Assembly: GCA_051001135.1 (NCBI GenBank)
Contig: JBPCNO010000186.1
Location: 41,739 to 105,738 of the forward strand
Reading direction: 5' to 3'
Origin: CAWHMN01 sp051001135
Lineage (GTDB): Bacteria > Acidobacteriota > Terriglobia > Terriglobales > Acidobacteriaceae
DNA length: 64,000 nt
The notes beneath the pieces were generated by a model. The model was not told the DNA's origin. It made no database searches and saw only the letters and a program-made list of their open reading frames with translations. Both the position numbers and the translations under genes were made by a program. This document shows, one piece after another, positions 57,795 to 64,000 of the stretch (within the stretch, counting starts at the first letter, position 1; each line of letters starts with the position of its first letter).

Positions 57795-58619
57795 ATGAAT
57801 CGAATCGCAAGATTTTGGGTGCCGGCAGTTGCCAGCCTGTCGCTCCTCGTGTCAGTTACCGGGTGCAGCAAACTGGAAGCTCGTGATCAGTTGAATAAGG
57901 GCGTACAGGCGTACAAGAGCGGCAAGTTCGAGGAGGCGATCAATCACTTCCAGGAGGCGGTCAGCAAAGATCCCTCGCTGAAGATGACGCATCTTTATCT
58001 TGCGACCGCGTATGCGCAGCAGGTGGTGCCCGCGACTGATAACCCAGCGAACAACAAGATTGCCCAGCAGGCAATCAACGCCTACCAGGACGTCCTCAAA
58101 GAGGATCCAAACGATCTGACCGCGCTCAAGGGCATCGCCTCTATTTACTTCAATACAAACAAATTCGATGAGGCGAAGAAGTGGCAGCAGAAGGTGCTAT
58201 CCGCCGATCCGAAGGACGCGGAAGCCTACTACACCATCGGCGTCATCGACTGGGGTCAGGCGCGCAAGAATTCGTTGCCGGTGCTCTCCGCCAACGGTCT
58301 GACGGACAAAGGCGACGGGAATCCCGGCCTGCCCAAGAAGGAATGCCAGAAGCTGGTAACGCAGAATACGCCCCTGGTGGATGAGGCGCTCGATGTGCTG
58401 CACAAGGCCGTTGACCTGCGGCCCAACTACGAAGACGCCATGGCTTACATCAACCTGACCTACCGCCGCAAGGCCGAGCTGGAGTGCGGGGATGATGCCG
58501 CGCGCAAGGCCGATCTGCAGCAGGCGCAGGATTGGACGGAGAAGGCGATGGCCGCTCGCAAGGCCAATCAGCAAAAGGCTCTTCAGTCCGCCCCCAAGGG
58601 CATCTCGACGGGCAAGTAG
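57795..58619 (+). CDS. TPR-repeat lipoprotein
   Basis: A 274-residue periplasmic lipoprotein. The signal peptide ends in a lipobox SVTGC (Cys near residue 25). At least four tetratricopeptide repeats follow (QLNKGVQAYKSGKFEEAINHFQEAV, AINAYQDVLKEDPNDL, FDEAKKWQQKVLSADPKDAEAYY, ALDVLHKAVDLRPNYEDAM). Such proteins scaffold envelope complexes; a partner is not identifiable. AAGGAG lies 12 bases before the ATG. It has its own promoter and terminator, so it forms a single-gene unit. Confidence 0.88.
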   Translation: MNRIARFWVPAVASLSLLVSVTGCSKLEARDQLNKGVQAYKSGKFEEAINHFQEAVSKDPSLKMTHLYLATAYAQQVVPATDNPANNKIAQQAINAYQDVLKEDPNDLTALKGIASIYFNTNKFDEAKKWQQKVLSADPKDAEAYYTIGVIDWGQARKNSLPVLSANGLTDKGDGNPGLPKKECQKLVTQNTPLVDEALDVLHKAVDLRPNYEDAMAYINLTYRRKAELECGDDAARKADLQQAQDWTEKAMAARKANQQKALQSAPKGISTGK

Positions 58620-58634
58620 CTGGCACCTATCCGG

Positions 58635-58670
58635 GAAGAGCCTCCGTCACGGGGGCTCTTCTTCTGTTTG
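58635..58670 (+). terminator. Rho-independent terminator after the TPR gene
   Basis: GAAGAGCC-TCC pairs with GG-GGGCTCTTC (58635-58645 with 58651-58661, one T-G wobble) around loop GTCAC, followed by TTCTGTTTG. Confidence 0.85.
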
Positions 58671-58728
58671 ACGCTCCGCAACTGAAGGCCCGCTCGCTCG
58701 CCGTGGCCCATCCTTAGAAGGCGCTCAC

Positions 58729-60258
58729 GTGATTCCCATCCAAAAAATCTTGATCGCCAACCGCGGTGAGATTGCGCTTCGCATCGTCCGCGCTTGCCGC
58801 GAACTGGGCATCCGGAGCGTCGCGGTCTACTCCGACGTCGATCGGGCGGCGCTCCACGTCTTTCATGCCGATGAAGCTTACCGTCTCGGCCCGGCGCCGG
58901 CCTCGGAGTCCTATCTGCGAGGTGATCGCATCCTCGAGATCGCCCGGAGCACCGGGGCGGACGCCATCCATCCCGGCTATGGCTTCCTCTCTGAGAACGC
59001 CGATTTCGCCGAGGCCTGTGAGGTTGCTGGCATCGTCTTCATCGGTCCGCCCTCCGCGGCCATGCGGGAGCTGGGCTCAAAGACGCGCGCGCGCCAGGCT
59101 GCGGACCGCGCTCAGATGCCGCGCACGCCGGGCTCGACTCGTGGACTGGCCTCGCTCGCCGAGGCTATCGCAACCGCGCAAGACATCGGCTACCCCGTCA
59201 TGCTGAAAGCGGCAGCGGGTGGCGGCGGGAAGGGCATGCGCGCCATCGCCGGCAGAGAAGAGCTGCCCTCCGCCTACGAAAGTGCGCGCAGCGAGGCGGA
59301 GCGCGCCTTCGGATCCGACGAGGTGTATTTAGAGAAGCTGATCGAGCGACCCCGCCACATCGAGATTCAGGTGATGGCCGATCATCACGGCAACGCCATC
59401 TATCTGGGCGAACGGGAGTGCTCCGTCCAGCGGCGCCACCAGAAGGTGATCGAGGAAGCTCCTTCGGCCATTCTCGATCCCGATCTTCGCCGCCGCATGG
59501 GGGAGGCCGCATGCCGGCTGGCCCGGAGCGCCGGCTATACCAACGCCGGCACGGTCGAGTTTCTGGTCGATGCCGCACGCAACTTCTACTTCCTGGAGAT
59601 GAACACCCGTCTGCAGGTGGAGCACCCGGTCACCGAGCTCGTCACCGGCCTCGATCTGGTGCACCTGCAGATCCACGTCGCCGAAGGCAGGCCGCTTCCA
59701 CTTACGCAGAATGAAGTCGTTCTGCGCGGTCACGCTCTGGAGTGCCGCATCTACGCGGAGGATCCGGACAACAGCTTCTTCCCCTCGCCCGGCAGGATCA
59801 CGCGCCTGGTGCAGCCCGCGGGCCCCGGCATTCGGGAAGACAGCGGCGTCTACGAAGGCTGGACCGTGCCCATCGATTACGATCCCATGCTGTCCAAGCT
59901 CGTGGCCTATGCCCCCACCCGCGAGCTGGCGATCGCCCGCATGCTGCGCGCGCTGGACGAGTATGTGATTGGCGGTATCCGCAGCAATCTCTCGCTCTTC
60001 AAGCGAATCCTCAGCGACCCCGAGTTCCAGGCGGCCCGGATCGATACCGGATATCTCGATCGGCTGGTCGCGGCAGCCGGTTCCGTCGCCGAACCTCCAG
60101 CCGCGCCGGCCGCTGCCGCTGATAAGCCTTCCGAGGTGCAGGTGGCCGCCGCGGCGATCTTCGAACTGTTGGCGGAGAAGCCTCGACTTCCGTCGGCTGC
60201 TTCAGACGGCGAACGGGCCTGGAAGGCCGCGGCTCTTCGGGAGGCGCTTCACCCATGA
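58729..60258 (+). CDS. accC: Biotin carboxylase subunit of an acyl-CoA carboxylase
   Basis: A 509-residue ATP-grasp enzyme that carboxylates biotin. The N-terminal domain starts KILIANRGEIALRIVRACRELGI, with HPGYGFLSEN; the ATP-grasp has AAAGGGGKGMR (about 160-170), the catalytic stretch EMNTRLQVEHPVTELVTG (Glu, Arg) and the C-terminal IYAEDP, PSPGRITRL and YDPMLSKL. The last 60 residues (Ala/Pro linker and ALREALHP) extend beyond bacterial AccC (about 450) and resemble the inter-domain region of methylcrotonyl/propionyl-CoA carboxylase alpha subunits. The start is a GTG. The biotin carrier follows 10 bases later. Confidence 0.93.
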   Translation: MIPIQKILIANRGEIALRIVRACRELGIRSVAVYSDVDRAALHVFHADEAYRLGPAPASESYLRGDRILEIARSTGADAIHPGYGFLSENADFAEACEVAGIVFIGPPSAAMRELGSKTRARQAADRAQMPRTPGSTRGLASLAEAIATAQDIGYPVMLKAAAGGGGKGMRAIAGREELPSAYESARSEAERAFGSDEVYLEKLIERPRHIEIQVMADHHGNAIYLGERECSVQRRHQKVIEEAPSAILDPDLRRRMGEAACRLARSAGYTNAGTVEFLVDAARNFYFLEMNTRLQVEHPVTELVTGLDLVHLQIHVAEGRPLPLTQNEVVLRGHALECRIYAEDPDNSFFPSPGRITRLVQPAGPGIREDSGVYEGWTVPIDYDPMLSKLVAYAPTRELAIARMLRALDEYVIGGIRSNLSLFKRILSDPEFQAARIDTGYLDRLVAAAGSVAEPPAAPAAAADKPSEVQVAAAAIFELLAEKPRLPSAASDGERAWKAAALREALHP

Positions 60259-60268
60259 GCTTCCCGTC

Positions 60269-60772
60269 ATGATCGTCCATCTAGAGATTGAAGGAATCAC
60301 CCGCAGGGTAGAAGTCACGCCGGCTGCGGCCGAGGGCTGTTACGTCGTCACCGAAGCAGGGCGGGCGATCGAGGCCGATGCTCGCCTGCTGCAGCCGGGA
60401 GTGCTCTCGCTGCTGCTGGATGGAGTCTCCTATCGCTGCATGCTGGATGCCACGCCGGAGGGTGCCTCGCTCTCGATTGAAGGCCACGTCGTTACCTATC
60501 AGGTGAACGATCCGCGATCGCTGCGCGCGCGCCGCTCCCGTGCAGATACGCATCACGGCGCCCGGCCGCTCAAGGCCTCCATGCCCGGGCGTGTGGTGCG
60601 GCTGATGGTGGAAGTGGGGGATGCGGTTGAAGCGCAACAGGGCATCCTGGTGATTGAGGCGATGAAGATGCTCAATGAGCTGCGCGCACCCAAAGCCGGG
60701 CGCGTGAGCGAGGTCCGTGTCGCCGCCGGTGAAACAGTGGCCACGGGTCAGGTTCTCGTCGTCGTCGAATGA
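60269..60772 (+). CDS. Biotin carboxyl carrier (biotin/lipoyl attachment) protein
   Basis: A 167-residue protein. Residues 1-90 resemble the BT/linker region of acyl-CoA carboxylase alpha subunits (EADARLLQPGVLSLLLDGVSYRCML), and 95-167 form a biotinyl domain with the biotinylated Lys in IEAMKMLNEL (about residue 133) and flanking KASMPGRVVRLMVEVGDAV. Together with the preceding biotin carboxylase it makes a complete alpha subunit split in two. The carboxyltransferase (beta) partner is not in the window, so the acyl-CoA substrate is open. Confidence 0.9.
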   Translation: MIVHLEIEGITRRVEVTPAAAEGCYVVTEAGRAIEADARLLQPGVLSLLLDGVSYRCMLDATPEGASLSIEGHVVTYQVNDPRSLRARRSRADTHHGARPLKASMPGRVVRLMVEVGDAVEAQQGILVIEAMKMLNELRAPKAGRVSEVRVAAGETVATGQVLVVVE

Positions 60773-60808
60773 GACGTGACATCGAATAAACCGGCATCTC
60801 CTGCATTC

Positions 60809-61801
60809 CTAGAACAGGATGGTCCGGCCAGTTCTCCAGCTCGCGAACGCAGCGTCCAGCACGCGCTGGTTCTGGAGCGCATCTTCGCCGCCGGCGGCGT
60901 AGCTGCCGCGACCCTGCGCCGCCAGCGCAAATGCATCCAGCATGCGGCTGTAGGCGTCGGCGTTCGATATCTCCTCGGTGGAGAGAATGCGGCCCTCCTG
61001 CCGGTGCACAAGCTCAACGGGGTGATCGACCGTAAGCCCGCTCTCCGCCGCCAGTAGCCCCTCACTGCCTGTGACTTCCACCAGCGTGCGATAGCGTGCG
61101 CGGAAGCTCACCTGGACGCAAGCGAGCGTGCCCCCGCCGAAGCGGAGAGTCAGTGCTGCCGCGGCTTCGAGAGGCCCGGAGCCGGCATCCTGCTCCGCCA
61201 GCGTCGTCACTGCGGTGACCTCCTGCTCGAGCACAAAGCGCAGCGCATCGATCGCGTGGATGCCGACATCGCCGATAGGGCCGCCACACGCCATGGAGGC
61301 GTCGTAGATCCATTGGCGCGGGCTCTTCTGGGCAAGAAAGGAGAAGTGCGCGGACGCAAAGACCGGCTTGCCGATGGCGCCCTGCCGCACCACATCGCGA
61401 ATGCGTTCGAGCGAGCGGTTGTAGCGAAAATTCTGCGCCACGCCGAATGTACGCCCGGCCTCTTGCGCCGCACGGAGCATCTCTTCCGCCTCGGCGCTGT
61501 TCATGGCCAGCGGCTTCTCGCACAATACGTGCTTTCCGTGGTGCAATGCCATTAACGTGTGGTCACGGTGGAGCGCGTCGGGAGAGGCCACAAAGACTGC
61601 GTCGATCTCCGGCGCAGCGCAGAGCTCTTCCGGCGTCGCGAAGACGTGAGCGATGCCGTAGCGCTGGGCGTTGTCTCGCGCCTTGGCCTGGTCGCGGCGC
61701 CAGATGCCGGCCAGTTGGGATTGAGTCGTCGTCGCCGCAAATGCCGGAGCTAAACGGCGATCGCCGTGATGTCCGAAGCCCAGGATGCCGTAACGGATCA
61801 T
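60809..61801 (-). CDS. Gfo/Idh/MocA family oxidoreductase
   Basis: A 330-residue NAD(P)-dependent dehydrogenase of sugars or cyclitols. The Rossmann fold starts IRYGILGFGHHGDRRLAPAF; VFVASPDALHRDHTLMALHHGKHVLCEKPLA has the EKP motif (Lys about 95) that orients the cofactor and substrate; GGPIGDVGIHAIDALRFV supplies the catalytic His region. There is no signal peptide. It is convergent with the biotin carrier gene. The substrate cannot be read from sequence. Confidence 0.93.
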   Translation of the reverse strand: MIRYGILGFGHHGDRRLAPAFAATTTQSQLAGIWRRDQAKARDNAQRYGIAHVFATPEELCAAPEIDAVFVASPDALHRDHTLMALHHGKHVLCEKPLAMNSAEAEEMLRAAQEAGRTFGVAQNFRYNRSLERIRDVVRQGAIGKPVFASAHFSFLAQKSPRQWIYDASMACGGPIGDVGIHAIDALRFVLEQEVTAVTTLAEQDAGSGPLEAAAALTLRFGGGTLACVQVSFRARYRTLVEVTGSEGLLAAESGLTVDHPVELVHRQEGRILSTEEISNADAYSRMLDAFALAAQGRGSYAAGGEDALQNQRVLDAAFASWRTGRTILF

Positions 61802-61819
61802 GCTGCCGATCTCATGGCG

Positions 61820-61892
61820 AGGGTGCCCGATGCTAGCGAACCGGGGCCCCCGGCGAGCGGCGTTTGCTCGCTGGGGTGGCGAGCTAGGCTGG
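61820..61892 (+). repeat. Family A repeat, long nested-hairpin variant
   Basis: GGGTGCCCGATGCTAGCGAACC...GGTGGCGAGCTAGG with an inner GGCGAGC/GCTCGC arm pair. It shares the layout of 3922-3996 but has compensating changes in the inner arms. It separates the oxidoreductase and foldase genes. Confidence 0.7.
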
Positions 61893-61900
61893 GCGCAAGT

Positions 61901-63004
61901 CTACTGTGCGCCATTCTTGAAGATCTCCTCCGCGAAGTAGTTATGCACGGTCGACTGATCGCGGAGCATCTCGTAATACGCGTTCTTCAGCAATTGAGCG
62001 CGGCTGTCGCGCAGTTGCTGCCGGATCGCCTGCTGCACCCGGGGATCGTTGAGCTCGCGCTGCCCCGCCGCTTCCTTGGAGATGAGCTTGAAAACCTCGT
62101 AGCCGATGGTGCGCTTGCTGTTGTCGAAGACCGGCAGCACCTCGGTGATCTGTCCCGGCTTCAGCTTGGTGACGCTGGCGTAGACGTTGGGGTCGCCATG
62201 CAGTTGCGATTCCGTGACGAAGCCCATATCGCCGCCGTTGCTCGATGTGTTCGGCTGCTCGGAGAAATTCGCCGCCAGCGCGCCAAAATCTTCGCCGCTC
62301 TCCAGCCGGTTATGCAGCGTTTCGATCTTCTTCTTCGCCTCGGCGTCGGTTGTGGCCTTGTTGTTCTGCAGATTTCCCGGCTGCTGCGAAGGCAGCGACG
62401 TGACCACGATCTGCGCCAGATGGTATTGCGGCTCAATCAGATTGAACTCGCTCTTGTTCTGGTTGTAGTAGTTCGAGATGTCGGCATCGGTGATGTTGAT
62501 CTTGGAGTTGATCTCCTTGTTGAGCAGCTTCTCGCTGGTAAGCGACCGCCGCACCTGCCGCTTCAGATCGTCCAGCGTCATGCTCTTGGACTTCAGCCGC
62601 GCATTGAACTCCTCCTGCGTGAACGGCGCCTTCAACTCGGCGATCTTGGTCTCCACCTCTTCATCGGTAGCGACCAGGTTCAGCTTGGCCGCGCGCTCCT
62701 GCAAAATCTCGTCATCGATCAATTGCCGCAGAACTTCCATGCGCGCGATGCTGGCCTGTACCGGTCCCGGCTCACGCTGCGCCTCGCCCAGGTTGCCGCG
62801 GTAGTAGCGCTCCAACTCCGCCCGCTGGATAGGATGTCCGTTGACCGTGGCGACGACGTCCGGATGGTGCTGCCGGTTGCATCCAGTTACAGCGACGGCG
62901 CAGGTCAGCATCGCAACCACAGCGGCGAAGAGGCGGGGAGTTTTGGGAAGTGAATGCGGCGCGTTGGTGGCACGCGGTACACAGATGCGAACAGCTACAG
63001 GCAC
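61901..63004 (-). CDS. SurA-like peptidylprolyl isomerase/chaperone lipoprotein
   Basis: A 367-residue periplasmic foldase. A hydrophobic leader ends in lipobox AVTGC (about residue 41), then ATVNGHPIQRAELERYY opens a SurA N-terminal chaperone domain (about 50-190, with DDEILQERAAKLNLVATDEEVETKI), and a parvulin domain follows at about 200-310 (YHLAQIVV, NRLESGEDFGALAANFSEQP, GGDMGFVTESQL, LKPGQITEVL). I choose the GTG at 63004 behind AAGGAG; upstream in-frame codons are not credible. It probably assists outer-membrane protein folding alongside the DsbA-like protein next door. Confidence 0.9.
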   Translation of the reverse strand: MPVAVRICVPRATNAPHSLPKTPRLFAAVVAMLTCAVAVTGCNRQHHPDVVATVNGHPIQRAELERYYRGNLGEAQREPGPVQASIARMEVLRQLIDDEILQERAAKLNLVATDEEVETKIAELKAPFTQEEFNARLKSKSMTLDDLKRQVRRSLTSEKLLNKEINSKINITDADISNYYNQNKSEFNLIEPQYHLAQIVVTSLPSQQPGNLQNNKATTDAEAKKKIETLHNRLESGEDFGALAANFSEQPNTSSNGGDMGFVTESQLHGDPNVYASVTKLKPGQITEVLPVFDNSKRTIGYEVFKLISKEAAGQRELNDPRVQQAIRQQLRDSRAQLLKNAYYEMLRDQSTVHNYFAEEIFKNGAQ

Positions 63005-63196
63005 TCGATCTCCTTGAAGACAGCCAGCGATCTGACGATCGACTGTCTTCGCTCCTCCGGTCGATGACTGGAGGCAGCTTAAGAATACTCTGCGTGCATG
63101 CCTCTCAAGAAGAACACCAGCGTGCTGCGGGGCTTCTGTCATCCTGAGCCCTCATCGGATCATGGTTCGTCGGATCTTGGTTCAATCTCTGTTGAA

Positions 63197-64000
63197 TTAC
63201 TGCTTGGGCGCCGCAGGCGGATGCTGCGCGTCCGCGGCTGGCGGTGTTGCCGTTTCCGGCCGCGGCGGCGGTTGCTCACCCACAGCGCGCAGAGCGCGGT
63301 CGATTGCGTCCCACACCATCTCCGTCGAGACAGCGCCGGCCGACAATCGTTCACCATTGATGAAGACCTGCGGCGTTCCCTCGATACCAAGCTTCTCGCC
63401 ATCGTGCATGGAGGCCCGCACCGCCGTCTGGTCCTGCTTCTGCAGGCAGATGTTCAGCTTGTCTGCATTCACTTGCTGACGCTTGCCCTCATCGCGCGCC
63501 GCCTGGTCCAGATTCAGGAAGGCCTTCGCCGGATCCTGCTCGCCACCGCTGATCTCCTGCCCGTGGGAGTGGACGTAATCCACGAAGTTCCAATAGGCAG
63601 TCGGGTTCTGCTCGGCCAGGCAGCTTGAATCTACGGCCGCGTGCATCGCCCAGGGATGAATCTCCACCAGCGGAAAATCTTTGTAGATGAAACGCACCTG
63701 ATCCTTGTAGTGGTCCATGGTGCCGGGAAACAGCTCTTCATGCATACGGGCGCAGTAGGGACATTCCAGATCGTCGAAGTTGACCAGCGTCACCTTGGCG
63801 CCGGGATTGCCGCGGACGGGCCGCTTCTGCGTCGAAAGCGCGTCCTCGGGATCCCTGCTGACGTCGAACTTCTCCAGCCGCGCCAGGGTGTTCCCATCGG
63901 TCGAGATCAGGAACTGCACGGTCGTCTGCTTTCCGTTATGCGAAAACGTGATCGGCAGGTTGTCGTATCCGGCGATGTCGCTCTTGGTCTTGCCCCCCAG
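63197..64000 (-). CDS. DsbA-family thiol oxidoreductase (N-terminus beyond window)
   Basis: The frame is open to the right edge; 267 codons are visible and the 5' end is missing. The DsbA-like thioredoxin domain (about 65-250 of the visible part) has VTLVNFDDLECPYCARMHEEL with the CPYC active site, VRFIYKDFPLVEIHPWAM, an inserted helical region and GIEGTPQVFINGE with the cis-Pro. The tail is Pro/Ala-rich. An N-terminal domain (LPITFSHNGKQTTVQFLISTDGNTL) precedes it, as in long acidobacterial DsbA relatives. It likely acts in the periplasm; a signal peptide would lie outside the window. Confidence 0.9.
   Translation of the reverse strand: MGGKTKSDIAGYDNLPITFSHNGKQTTVQFLISTDGNTLARLEKFDVSRDPEDALSTQKRPVRGNPGAKVTLVNFDDLECPYCARMHEELFPGTMDHYKDQVRFIYKDFPLVEIHPWAMHAAVDSSCLAEQNPTAYWNFVDYVHSHGQEISGGEQDPAKAFLNLDQAARDEGKRQQVNADKLNICLQKQDQTAVRASMHDGEKLGIEGTPQVFINGERLSAGAVSTEMVWDAIDRALRAVGEQPPPRPETATPPAADAQHPPAAPKQ

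Noticed and set aside
1..64000. tRNA, rRNA, phage or complete insertion-sequence genes
   Set aside because: No cloverleaf, rRNA core sequence, integrase, transposase or phage structural motif was recognised on either strand; a tRNAscan/Infernal run would be decisive.

Overview
The window (about 62% GC) reads as chromosomal DNA of an acidobacterium, most likely class Terriglobia (Acidobacteriaceae-like). The evidence is two complete and one partial orphan FtsX/MacB-type permeases of the acidobacterial duplicated kind, a VWFA-related acidobacterial-type secreted protein, a large Oar-like TonB-dependent receptor with an N-terminal carboxypeptidase-regulatory domain, a DUF3309 miniprotein, and many copies of a short GC-rich intergenic repeat starting GGGTGCCCC. 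No rRNA, tRNA, CRISPR array, phage or complete insertion sequence was seen.

Layout. 1-3 kb: a MacA/ATPase/permease efflux operon cut by the left edge. 3-9 kb: a histone-H1-like Lys-rich protein, thrS, a Tat-exported NIPSNAP protein, a secreted alpha/beta hydrolase and kdsC. 9-14 kb: an M28 peptidase, a repeat-filled spacer, and an orphan permease preceded by a sigma54-like promoter and a palindrome. 14-21 kb: small genes separated by repeats (DUF3309, Kdo hydroxylase, ruvA, a GNAT protein, secreted and membrane miniproteins, thioredoxin 2) and a decayed SDR pseudogene. 21-25 kb: an RsbQ-like hydrolase overlapping a PAS histidine kinase, then a VWA protein. 25-35 kb: DUF2461, HU, and a long minus-strand cluster rlmH-cobO-accD-folC-plsC-GATase-rsmG-[2 parS]-parA-parB-membrane protein, suggesting proximity to oriC. 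35-39 kb: the TonB receptor behind a textbook sigma54 promoter. 39-47 kb: rsfS with an H1-like tail, nadD, folK, a two-frame sensor/PP2C phosphatase, another orphan permease and a YCII protein. 47-58 kb: a GT87-propeller fusion, tgt carrying a repeat inside its coding region, yajC-secD-small ORF-secF, and tonB-exbB-exbD-exbD. 58-64 kb: a TPR lipoprotein, biotin carboxylase plus biotin carrier, a Gfo/Idh/MocA oxidoreductase, a SurA-like lipoprotein foldase and a DsbA-like protein cut by the right edge.

Themes. Much of the window serves the cell envelope: Sec translocation, SurA and DsbA folding, the TonB-ExbBD motor and its receptor, Kdo processing, efflux and phospholipid synthesis. The most notable observations are the RsbQ/PAS-kinase module with overlapping frames, a -1 frameshift at a canonical slippery heptamer in a sensor phosphatase, a shared 16-bp palindrome upstream of all three permease operons, a repeat accommodated in frame inside tgt, and a dispersed repeat whose recognised copies all point the same way.
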